NCBI GenBank assembly: GCA_913040875.1
Contig: CAJWHX010000051.1
Location: 1-12,962, forward strand
From: an uncultured Pseudomonadota bacterium
GTDB lineage: Bacteria > Myxococcota > UBA796
Direction of reading: 5' to 3'
DNA: 12,962 bases
Shown: in pieces, positions 1-7,101 of the stretch
How the letters are laid out: each line of letters begins with the position of its first letter
Position numbering within the stretch: the first letter of the stretch is position 1
Translations under genes and position numbers: made by a program
The notes under the pieces: generated by a model
Seen by the model: only the letters and a program-made list of their open reading frames with translations
Told to the model about the DNA's origin: nothing
Database searches by the model: none

Positions 1-5
1 CGAAT

Positions 6-25
6 GGGTTAGCATAAAGCAACCC
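6..25 (+). other. small hairpin upstream of the AAA+ gene
   Basis: GGGTT (6-10) pairs with AACCC (21-25) and GC (12-13) with GC (19-20), leaving one bulged A and an ATAAA loop. No T-tract follows, so it is not a convincing intrinsic terminator. It could be the end of an upstream transcript or a leader structure for the gene starting at 46. It may also be chance. Confidence 0.25.
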
Positions 26-45
26 CCATTGAAACAGAGTGAATC

Positions 46-2139
46 ATGAGTGCCATCTTTACCGAATTGGCTAGACGCCTTCGAAGAATCGACCTGCTTC
101 TTCTGCGAGCAGTACGAAGACAACGTGCCAGACCTGCAATGCGTGCAAAGGGACAATTCTGGGGATCGGTGATCACCGATGATGAAGTCGATGCATTACT
201 GAGAGCCCATGGTGAAATTGACTACACGCACACACCGGATGGTCTAGACGACGCCATTCACGCCTCAGAAGCTTTACGAAACGATCACAATGGTCGAGTT
301 GGAAGATTAAAAAAAGCGTTTGATTTGGATGGGGACGACACCGATTTGGTGTTGCTCAGCTTGGCTCCAGAAATCTCTGCCGGGTATGGGAAAATCTTCG
401 CTTATTTGAACGACAATTTGAATCAGGCCTTCTTAACTGTAGATTTGGCTACACGGGTTTTGAGAACGGAACGTACTCAGCGTTTGGGTCTGCAAGCGAG
501 ACTGATGAGTGGTTCTCCACTGATTAAAAATAGGCTGCTGCTCTTGAATCCACCCGATGGTGCCGATACGCATACATCTAGACGAGTTCACCCCAGTGGA
601 CGATTTCTACGCTGGTTGTTGGAAGGTGAAGAGTTACCCACCGGATTGGGGTTCACCCCCTTAGACGTTAGCGGGGCCCCACTAATCGCTGGGGAAACAG
701 AGAATCGAATCGAAGAACTCGCACCGTCTCTGAATAAAGCTATCACGATCACAGTGGTTGGAGCCACATCTGGCGCAAGAGAGGGTGTCGCAATATCGAT
801 AGCCCGTAAAGCTGAGCGTTCTCTCGTTCGTATCGATCTAGAACGCTGCAAAAACTATTTGGAACAGCCGTGGGAACTCATTCGAGAATTGAGAATGAGC
901 GGAGCGTTGCCTTTTGTAATCAACGTTGCATCAAGTCAAGAAGACCCACAACAGAAAATACAAGTCCTGACGCTCGGTTCGGCTCTGGCCACACTTCCGG
1001 TACCAGTTCTCGTAGGTGGTGCAGACCGACGGGCACTCAGTGGTCTCTTGGGATCCGACCGGCCAAGTGCTACTGTAAAAGTTGGTCGAACCAATCTAGA
1101 TGAGCGGATACGTTCTTGGGAAGATCATCTCATTAAGAAAAACTGGGATGTGGAACGGGCTGTCGATTTGGCAGAGCGGTTCTATTCTGTTGGTGGGACA
1201 ACCATCGATCGCATCATAGACAGAGCTGAAGCTGAATCTGGGGGAAGTGAACCCAATGATGAAATTCTATGGGAAGCCGCTCGAGAATGCTCCAGACCTG
1301 AAATGCAGGGTCTGGCTCTACACGTCACACCCCGCTATCGATGGGATGACTTGATCCTACCCCCCAAAATCAAAGAACAGTTGCAGGATCTCGTTAATTA
1401 CTTGGCGGAACAAGAAACGGTCTTTCACCGGTGGGGTGCGAATAAAATACGGGCCCGTGGATACGGCATCAAGGCGCTATTTAGTGGTGGTCCGGGAACG
1501 GGGAAAACCATGGCCGCAGAAGTCATTGCCAGCACACTCGGACTCGACATGTTCCGAGTTGATACATCGAGTGTGGTCTCTCGATGGGTTGGAGAAACAG
1601 AAAAGAACCTTCGGGAAATATTTGATGCTGCAGAAGGTGGCTCCGCCGTGATTTTATTTGATGAAGCAGACTCTCTATTTGGATCTCGTGGAGATGTGAA
1701 ACAAGCCCAAGATAGATTTGCCAATCAAGAAGTGGCTTTCTTGCTTCAGCGACTGGAAGTATTTGAAGGATGCGCAATTCTAACAACCAACTTGCTCGAC
1801 AATATCGATGAGGCCTTCCTACGAAGATTTGGAGCGGTGATTGAATTTCCAAATCCGGGTGTGACAGAACGCATGAAATTGTGGGAACAATCTATTCCAC
1901 CGGGTGCACCTCGTGACCCTGACTTAAATATTCCGAAGTTGGCTAAGGATTTCAACATCGCAGGTGGGAACATTGTCTCCGCGGCAATCAATGCCTGTAT
2001 CTTGGCGTCATCTAGGCGGGAATCGGTCGCCATGAGACACGTCGTAGAAGCCATCGCAAGAGAAATGATCAAGATGGGCAAACAGGTGTCTCAAGCCTTC
2101 TTTGGAGAGTACTACGATTTCGTAAAAGGCTTACAATAA
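46..2139 (+). CDS. AAA+ ATPase of the eCIS-associated (Afp15/Pvc15-like) type
   Basis: A 697-residue cytoplasmic ATPase. Residues 10-140 form the helical/winged-helix region typical of eCIS ATPases, including RLKKAFDLDGDDTDLVLLSL and the downstream LAPEISAGYGKIFAYL. Residues about 215-345 look like a first AAA domain whose P-loop has decayed (GATSGAREG, no GKT/S). Residues 430-680 are an intact AAA domain: Walker A GGPGTGKT (481-488), Walker B ILFDEAD (536-542), sensor-1 TTN (580-582), arginine finger in FLRRF (591-595), and sensor-2 region GGN (640-642). Relatives in Afp/PVC-type contractile injection clusters are thought to help assembly or release of the phage-tail-like particle. The family also occurs outside such clusters, so this role is inferred. 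The ATG at 46 is the first start in the window; a weak GAGTG lies 5' of it. No other eCIS gene follows downstream. Confidence 0.88.
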   Translation: MSAIFTELARRLRRIDLLLLRAVRRQRARPAMRAKGQFWGSVITDDEVDALLRAHGEIDYTHTPDGLDDAIHASEALRNDHNGRVGRLKKAFDLDGDDTDLVLLSLAPEISAGYGKIFAYLNDNLNQAFLTVDLATRVLRTERTQRLGLQARLMSGSPLIKNRLLLLNPPDGADTHTSRRVHPSGRFLRWLLEGEELPTGLGFTPLDVSGAPLIAGETENRIEELAPSLNKAITITVVGATSGAREGVAISIARKAERSLVRIDLERCKNYLEQPWELIRELRMSGALPFVINVASSQEDPQQKIQVLTLGSALATLPVPVLVGGADRRALSGLLGSDRPSATVKVGRTNLDERIRSWEDHLIKKNWDVERAVDLAERFYSVGGTTIDRIIDRAEAESGGSEPNDEILWEAARECSRPEMQGLALHVTPRYRWDDLILPPKIKEQLQDLVNYLAEQETVFHRWGANKIRARGYGIKALFSGGPGTGKTMAAEVIASTLGLDMFRVDTSSVVSRWVGETEKNLREIFDAAEGGSAVILFDEADSLFGSRGDVKQAQDRFANQEVAFLLQRLEVFEGCAILTTNLLDNIDEAFLRRFGAVIEFPNPGVTERMKLWEQSIPPGAPRDPDLNIPKLAKDFNIAGGNIVSAAINACILASSRRESVAMRHVVEAIAREMIKMGKQVSQAFFGEYYDFVKGLQ

Positions 2140-2155
2140 CTCCCACGGCGTATTT

Positions 2156-2186
2156 TTGCTGCTAGATGTGCTAGTGTATTTATAAA
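2156..2186 (+). promoter_or_regulatory. possible promoter before the TIG lipoprotein
   Basis: TTGCTG (2156-2161) could act as a -35 and TTTATA (2179-2184) or TATAAA (2181-2186) as a -10, with 17- or 19-bp spacing. It lies in the 73-bp gap after the ATPase stop codon. The match is modest, and read-through from the ATPase gene is equally possible. Confidence 0.3.
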
Positions 2187-2212
2187 GACACGCATTGATG
2201 AATGAGATTTAT

Positions 2213-3394
2213 ATGAAACCCTTGCAGACCATCCTGTCATTGCTTTGCATATTCTCCGCCGGATGTGACGAATTGGGTGTGAAAACAACCCCGTATGTCT
2301 ATGATACAGGCACCGAAGATACCACTGTTCCATTGGAGGACTTTGTTGTAACCGACATTGACCCCAATTTTGGTTCTCCATCTGGTGGAACGGCGGTTGT
2401 GATAACTGGCAATGGATTTGAAGGAAATGTCCTTGTCAGTTTTGGCAACATGGATGTTGACATCACCGTGATCGATGAGCAGACCCTCCTACTGGAAACC
2501 CCTTCCTCTCCGTCTGAGGGACAGGTAAACGTAACCGTCGAGTCTGACTTAGGAAGCACGACGATTGACAACGGCTTCACCTATACAAATAATGCTCCTG
2601 AAGATACCGATACTCAAGATACACAAGACACTCAAGATACACAAGACACTGGAACACCTCAAAGTACTGGTCTCACAGGTGGATTGATTGAAATGTGGCG
2701 CAAAGTCTACGCCTGTCCAACATGTTTTACTCCCGCATTTCCCCAACAAACCATTGAAGCCTCTGTATCGATTCATGAACCGGCACAAGGCTCTTGGCTG
2801 TCTTGGTTTCCTCCACTCAACAGCTGTGACACCGTTCTGAACTATCCAAATTTGGGAACCAGTAACGACCTTGGAGCCGTTTCTTTGACCGCCAACGGTT
2901 CCGCTATCAATCTAGTCTTTGATGCGACCAATGGTACATATACAAATATGAATGTACCGACGACCTCCTTTCAATACAACACAGTCTACGGTATGCAAAG
3001 CAATGTTGTATCCTTTCAGTCAGTATTGCAAACACCGTCTACACTCGAAATGGTTGAACCTTCTGGGATGCTTGACGCACAAGGATTTATTCAGCCCTTC
3101 TCCAAGAACAACTTTGCCATCTTCTGGGGACCGAGTGGAACCACTGACACCATCTTATTTTTACTCGAAGTCTATGGACAAAGTGGTAGCTATGATACCG
3201 TAACCTGCTTGACAACAGACTCTGGCGGGTTGGGATTGGATCCAGCGATTCTCAGTAACTTTGCCGCTCAAGATTTACTGATAGTATCTCTCTATCGCAT
3301 GCAATTGACAGGGGCGATCCACCCCGATAATGGAAGCACTGTTGAAGCCGTATCTGCGGTTGGTGTCATTGGTACCGGCTACTTAACTGAATAA
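2213..3394 (+). CDS. predicted lipoprotein with IPT/TIG domain
   Basis: I place the start at ATG 2213, not at in-frame TTG 2195 or ATG 2198. It gives a compact lipoprotein signal peptide MKPLQTILSLLCIFSAGC with lipid-anchored Cys18, and a GAG sits 6 bases upstream. Residues about 45-125 form an IPT/TIG immunoglobulin-like fold (DPNFGSPSGGTAVVITGNGF, then NGFTYTNN). A DTQ-rich linker follows (about 130-146), encoded by an 18-bp tandem repeat. The C-terminal 240 residues match nothing I recognise. They contain a CPTC pair near the start and are rich in Ser, Thr and aromatic residues, consistent with a beta-rich exported domain. The protein is probably anchored to the outer membrane. Function is unknown; TIG domains often mediate binding or act as spacers. 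Confidence 0.85.
   Translation: MKPLQTILSLLCIFSAGCDELGVKTTPYVYDTGTEDTTVPLEDFVVTDIDPNFGSPSGGTAVVITGNGFEGNVLVSFGNMDVDITVIDEQTLLLETPSSPSEGQVNVTVESDLGSTTIDNGFTYTNNAPEDTDTQDTQDTQDTQDTGTPQSTGLTGGLIEMWRKVYACPTCFTPAFPQQTIEASVSIHEPAQGSWLSWFPPLNSCDTVLNYPNLGTSNDLGAVSLTANGSAINLVFDATNGTYTNMNVPTTSFQYNTVYGMQSNVVSFQSVLQTPSTLEMVEPSGMLDAQGFIQPFSKNNFAIFWGPSGTTDTILFLLEVYGQSGSYDTVTCLTTDSGGLGLDPAILSNFAAQDLLIVSLYRMQLTGAIHPDNGSTVEAVSAVGVIGTGYLTE
2612..2650 (+). repeat. 18-bp tandem repeat encoding the DTQ linker
   Basis: Two exact copies of an 18-bp unit (2612-2629 and 2630-2647) plus a 3-base partial copy encode alternating Thr-Gln-Asp. Each unit alternates synonymous codons (act/aca, gat/gac), so the duplicated unit was six codons rather than three. 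It is in frame and would change only linker length if it expanded or contracted. Confidence 0.85.
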
Positions 3395-3434
3395 TCCCAT
3401 CAGAACCCAAACTCCCCTAAAATGAGGATCTGAC

Positions 3435-4346
3435 ATGACCTTACTTGGACTGTTCCCCCTCTTTTCCCTATTTTCATTGGCCCTTGCTGAGCCCTGTCCA
3501 AAAGGTGTCATCAAACGACATGGTAAGGTTAAGCACGAAGACATCAACGAAGCCTCCGGACTCATCGCTACAGAAAGCTGGATCTGGATTCACAATGACT
3601 CCGGTGACTCCCCCACTTTATACGCCATCGATCGAGATGGTACCCCCCGAGCCACCAGTCAAATTGAAGGCGCCTTTGCCAGAGATTGGGAAGACATGAC
3701 CGGTTTCTCAGAAAATGGAACGGACTACTTCCTGATTGGGGATATCGGCGACAATAAAGAACGCTTGCCCGAAGTCACCTTCTACGTCATCGAACGACCG
3801 AGTTCCGACACCTCCAGTCCCCTATTGTACACTTTTACCGCTACATATGAAGGCATCGGCTCTAAGGATGCCGAAGCGATCGTCGTAGATCCCAGCACAA
3901 AAGAGTTACTGCTGATTACCAAAGGGCGAGATGGCATCTTCCATTTTTTACAGGGTAAATTTCCTCTGCCTTCCGAATACCCTGCAGATCAGATCATCGA
4001 AGATCCAAAGTTTAATTCCAACAAGATTGTACTGTCTGAAATCCATCAAGAGCCTCTCGCAACGCCTCCACTCAATAGACAAGAACAATCTCGCTTCATC
4101 ACGTCCGCGACGATACACCCCAGTGGCAATAAACTGGTCGTGCGGAATTATCTCACGGCTAGAATCTATACCAAAACCGCAGAACAATCTTGGGCTGAAG
4201 GATTGAAAAGCACACCGTGTAGACTACCCTTACCACTCCAACAACAAGGGGAAACTCTAGACTTTTCTCCGGATGGGAAGAGTTTATGGACCACCAGTGA
4301 AGGTTCCAAACAAAGTCTCTACGAGATTCAACTCAATTATCCATAA
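3435..4346 (+). CDS. secreted beta-propeller-like protein
   Basis: A 303-residue exported protein. Residues 1-18 form a Sec signal peptide (MTLLGLFPLFSLFSLALA, cleavage after ALA). A strong GAGG (3424-3427) precedes the ATG. The mature part has spaced acidic motifs of a family of secreted, propeller-like proteins usually left as hypothetical: EASGL (39-43), HNDSGD (53-58), DWEDMTG (84-90), GDIGDN (102-107), DAEAIVVDP (145-153), TSATIHPSG (223-231) and QGETLDFSPDG (271-281). The evenly spaced Asp/Glu motifs suggest strands of one six- or seven-bladed propeller with a shared acidic, perhaps metal-binding, face. That structural reading is inference, and no enzyme activity can be assigned. Only 40 bp separate it from the TIG lipoprotein, so the two are probably co-transcribed. 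Confidence 0.85.
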   Translation: MTLLGLFPLFSLFSLALAEPCPKGVIKRHGKVKHEDINEASGLIATESWIWIHNDSGDSPTLYAIDRDGTPRATSQIEGAFARDWEDMTGFSENGTDYFLIGDIGDNKERLPEVTFYVIERPSSDTSSPLLYTFTATYEGIGSKDAEAIVVDPSTKELLLITKGRDGIFHFLQGKFPLPSEYPADQIIEDPKFNSNKIVLSEIHQEPLATPPLNRQEQSRFITSATIHPSGNKLVVRNYLTARIYTKTAEQSWAEGLKSTPCRLPLPLQQQGETLDFSPDGKSLWTTSEGSKQSLYEIQLNYP

Positions 4347-4412
4347 GTCCATTCAACATCCGCCATTTGGTTTCATTTGTGCGACAGTTCGATCCCATAG
4401 AGAGTTTGTAGA

Positions 4413-4441
4413 TTGTCCAAAAATGGCTTTTGCGATATAAA
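4413..4441 (+). promoter_or_regulatory. probable sigma-70-type promoter
   Basis: TTGTCC (4413-4418), a 17-bp spacer and TATAAA (4436-4441) give a good -35/-10 pair. Transcription would begin near 4448 and leave about 30 nt before the ATG at 4479, which has AGGGA at 4469-4473. This arrangement also argues against translation from the in-frame TTG at 4413. It would drive the five-gene cassette ending at 8803. Confidence 0.55.
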
Positions 4442-4478
4442 GCGAGTACAAAAATGGTCTTTATCAACAGGGAATTTC

Positions 4479-5621
4479 ATGAGCATATCCGACAAATTTG
4501 AAACTGAACTCGCCAAAGATTACAACCTCCCCATCAATTTGGGACTCAATGACGGTACCATCTGTCCGAAAAGCTGCATCGACATTATGAATACCCACAA
4601 TGATCGAACGTGTTTACGAAACTACACTACAGCCGACCATGACCCCCTCTTAGATACCATCTGCAAGAAGGATGGCGTAAATCCGGAGAACATCTATGTC
4701 GCCAACGGATCCGGTCCGATTTTAAAGCAGTGCATCCCTTGGATCATTGAGAACAAAATTCGGTCCAGTACAGCTCTCACAGCCAAGTATCTCTTAAAGA
4801 AGAAATTGGGCATTGGTGGTCCAACATTCCCGATTGTCTCTGGTCGATTGACCTACTTCAAAGTCCCTCTCAAAGCAGGGAACGCTGGATTGGATGTTCA
4901 TTTATTACCACTCGGTCCCGAAACCGATTGGAAGCTGCGGTTGGAGGATGTAGAAGCCGCCATCTCCAAGACCCCAAGTTTGGTATACATTTGCAATCCC
5001 AATAATCCAACGGGACAGCTGATGCTCACACGGGAAGAAATCATCACGTTGTTGGACAAATATCCCGACTCTATCTTCTGGGTAGACGAAGCCTATGTAC
5101 AGTACATTCCGCAAGATGAACACGAGCCGCTCAGTAACTTGGTACCGAAGTACAACAATCTGTATGTGTCTCGTACATTCTCGTTCGCATATGGATTGGC
5201 TGGGGTTCGCATTGGATATTTACTTGGGCCCAAATCCAGTATTCAAGCCTTTGAAGGTGCCGTGACCAACTATCGACTGGGGACTTTGCAAGAACAACTT
5301 GCCATTGCAGCACTGACCGATGAAAACCACATTGACGAACTATTGGAAATGACCGCCAAAGACCGCGAACAAATTGGGGTGGTACTCGAAGAGTTTGGGG
5401 TTGAAGTCGTTCCATCGAAAACACACTTCATCTTAGGTCGCTTCACGGATGATCGCACTGGAGAGTGGCTTGCGAGCGAACTTAAAAAGGTGGGCATTCG
5501 AATCAAGCATTTTGTCGATGTTCAAGATGAGAAATACCCAGAATACTTCCGAATCACTCTAGGTGTTGGTAAGGAAAATGAGTATTTATGCGAGCAGCTG
5601 CGTCAGATCCTCGGCGCATAA
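4479..5621 (+). CDS. HisC-like PLP aminotransferase-fold protein lacking the catalytic lysine
   Basis: A 380-residue fold-type-I protein of the class I/II aminotransferase superfamily, closest in motif pattern to histidinol-phosphate aminotransferases. Start chosen at ATG 4479: AGGGA lies 5 bases upstream and the promoter lies just before. Kept motifs are NPNNPTG (173-179, PLP ring contact), DEAY (203-206; the Asp pairs with the pyridine nitrogen), the Arg of VRIGY (Arg244, phosphate) and RITLG (Arg358, substrate carboxylate). The normal SRTFSKAYGLAG reads SRTFSFAYGLAG here: the Schiff-base lysine is Phe236 (codon TTC, 5184-5186). A Lys codon would need all three bases changed for AAG/AAA, so a sequencing error is unlikely. 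The N-terminal substrate motif is also unusual (LNDGTICPKS in place of LNENP-like). It may bind PMP/PLP without normal transamination, or be non-catalytic. It is the first gene of the cassette. Confidence 0.88.
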   Translation: MSISDKFETELAKDYNLPINLGLNDGTICPKSCIDIMNTHNDRTCLRNYTTADHDPLLDTICKKDGVNPENIYVANGSGPILKQCIPWIIENKIRSSTALTAKYLLKKKLGIGGPTFPIVSGRLTYFKVPLKAGNAGLDVHLLPLGPETDWKLRLEDVEAAISKTPSLVYICNPNNPTGQLMLTREEIITLLDKYPDSIFWVDEAYVQYIPQDEHEPLSNLVPKYNNLYVSRTFSFAYGLAGVRIGYLLGPKSSIQAFEGAVTNYRLGTLQEQLAIAALTDENHIDELLEMTAKDREQIGVVLEEFGVEVVPSKTHFILGRFTDDRTGEWLASELKKVGIRIKHFVDVQDEKYPEYFRITLGVGKENEYLCEQLRQILGA

Positions 5622-5673
5622 TCTCCTCACACGCACAGTGTCGCTAAAGTTATTACTGTCACGGAGAGCCAAC

Positions 5674-6048
5674 ATGTTCTCAACTCTTTTCGGTTGGTTG
5701 TTCCCTTCCAAAGACTCCAGTTTATCCTCTGAACGAGACAACTCTTTGACTGAGCGAATACGATCTATTCACCATCATTTAGAGAACATCTGTACACTGA
5801 TGCCACAAGATGATACCTCCGACAACTGGAGAAACTCCTTCCGTACAATGCAAACGATACTCGTACAACACCCCAATCAAGACGGCATTGATCAGTCTCA
5901 TAAAATATGGACAGGCATTCACGGGGGGATGGGAAGTTGGAACGATTATTACATTCCACATGAAAAAATCGAAACAATGCGAGAACTCAATTCTCAGCTC
6001 GAAGATGTATGCGCCCGCCTGTCGGAATTGTTACAAGGACGATCATAA
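5674..6048 (+). CDS. small uncharacterised protein with GGMGSWND motif
   Basis: A 124-residue protein. GGAG (5663-5666) sits 7 bases before ATG 5674, which fixes the start; the open frame further upstream overlaps the aminotransferase gene and is not used. The N-terminal MFSTLFGWLFP is hydrophobic but short. Residues about 23-45 and 95-120 are predicted helical (the second with ETMRELNSQLEDVCARLSELL-type heptads). The centre carries IHGGMGSWNDYYI (82-94). I recall similar GGMGS(F/W)ND motifs in small proteins of unknown function (DUF6966-like), but this is from memory only. No enzyme motif is visible. It lies 52 bp after the aminotransferase-like gene and 81 bp before the desaturase gene, and may belong to the same transcript. 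Confidence 0.75.
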   Translation: MFSTLFGWLFPSKDSSLSSERDNSLTERIRSIHHHLENICTLMPQDDTSDNWRNSFRTMQTILVQHPNQDGIDQSHKIWTGIHGGMGSWNDYYIPHEKIETMRELNSQLEDVCARLSELLQGRS

Positions 6049-6129
6049 ATACAGGACTGTAGACCGAATCTTTTCTTGAATTCAATCCATCATTTTGTAC
6101 ACACCACTTGAAATAACAGCAACGAGTCA

Positions 6130-7101
6130 ATGCCCAACCAAACAAGTCGAATAGCATCTTCATACAACCTAGGACATGGATCCAATCATGTCTCCAAAAA
6201 TGTGGGTATGCTTCTGGAAACACTGTTTATACTGAGTGGATTGTGCGGAATCACGATCTGGAGTCACCAACAGTCTATCGATAGTGTACTGTGGATCAGT
6301 ATGTTCTTACAAGGATGCTGGATGCAGCGCATATACTGCGTGGGACATGAGAGTGCACACCGGAAATTGTTTCCACAGAATGCCACTCTGAACAATACGG
6401 TGGGTCAAATATTTTTATGGATATTACTGGTGCCACTGAGTATCTTTCGAAAAATACACAACTTCCATCACTCTGCCAATCGACGAGATGAACGGACCAG
6501 TGCTCTAGACATATACATGGTGCCTGAGAATGCGACCTGGCTTCAAAGACTTTGGCCGAATTTTTTATGGTACGCAGGCATCTTGTGCGGAGGTTGGTTT
6601 GTCCACAGTCTGATCTCGATACTCCTATTCTTACTGCTTCCAGTTCGAATCGCCCAAAAGGTTTCCCCTGCTTTTAAAGGCTGGACCCTACAAGACCAGA
6701 CCTCAGCTATACTTTGCTTTGTTGCACCGATTGTTGTGCATGCGATAACGATTCACTTTATTGGCTTCGAATTGTGGTCTCTATGCTATTTGATCCCCTT
6801 TATACTGTTTGCCGTCGTATATTCTCTACAGTTGTATGTCTATCATTATCGAACGTCTGTCGGACCCAAAACACTCTATCACGCCAGACGACTAACCGGT
6901 CCCAAGTGGATTTCTTGGTGGCTTCTCAATCTCAATGAACACGACACCCATCATCAGCGTCCTAAGATTGTGTGGTATGCTCTACCGAACTGTCACAAAC
7001 CATTGCCCCTAGAATTCGAGCACAATCAAAATGTCGATACGTATTTTGAAGGGATTCGTCAGCAGTTTCAAGGACCTACCTTAGTCGAGGTGAAACGATG
7101 A
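6130..7101 (+). CDS. membrane fatty-acid-desaturase-family di-iron protein
   Basis: A 323-residue integral membrane protein with the three histidine boxes of the fatty-acid desaturase/hydroxylase superfamily in the usual order: GHESAH (72-77, HxxxH), HNFHH (110-114) and HDTHH (271-275, HxxHH). They should bind a non-haem di-iron centre. Hydrophobic segments lie around 28-46, 52-68, 90-107, 145-170 and 192-236, so the boxes face one side of the membrane as in known desaturases. The family introduces double bases of unsaturation, hydroxyls or ketones into acyl chains or carotenoids; the substrate here is unknown. The shine-dalgarno is weak (ACGAG at 6122-6126). The stop codon overlaps the next gene's start (ATGA, 7098-7101), linking it to the acyltransferase and aminomutase and suggesting an amino-acyl or lipid substrate. 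Confidence 0.88.
   Translation: MPNQTSRIASSYNLGHGSNHVSKNVGMLLETLFILSGLCGITIWSHQQSIDSVLWISMFLQGCWMQRIYCVGHESAHRKLFPQNATLNNTVGQIFLWILLVPLSIFRKIHNFHHSANRRDERTSALDIYMVPENATWLQRLWPNFLWYAGILCGGWFVHSLISILLFLLLPVRIAQKVSPAFKGWTLQDQTSAILCFVAPIVVHAITIHFIGFELWSLCYLIPFILFAVVYSLQLYVYHYRTSVGPKTLYHARRLTGPKWISWWLLNLNEHDTHHQRPKIVWYALPNCHKPLPLEFEHNQNVDTYFEGIRQQFQGPTLVEVKR

Noticed and set aside
4413..4478. Upstream TTG start adding 22 residues to the aminotransferase-like protein
   Set aside because: The TTG overlaps the probable -35 box, has no ribosome binding site, and the ATG at 4479 has a good AGGGA at the right distance.
5563..5673. N-terminal extension of the small GGMGSWND protein overlapping the aminotransferase gene
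   Set aside because: It reads the 3' end of the previous gene in another frame; ATG 5674 has a strong GGAG 7 bases upstream.
6076..6085. Perfect palindrome TTGAATTCAA between the small gene and the desaturase gene
   Set aside because: A single 10-bp AT-rich palindrome with no second copy or well-spaced promoter elements; likely chance.
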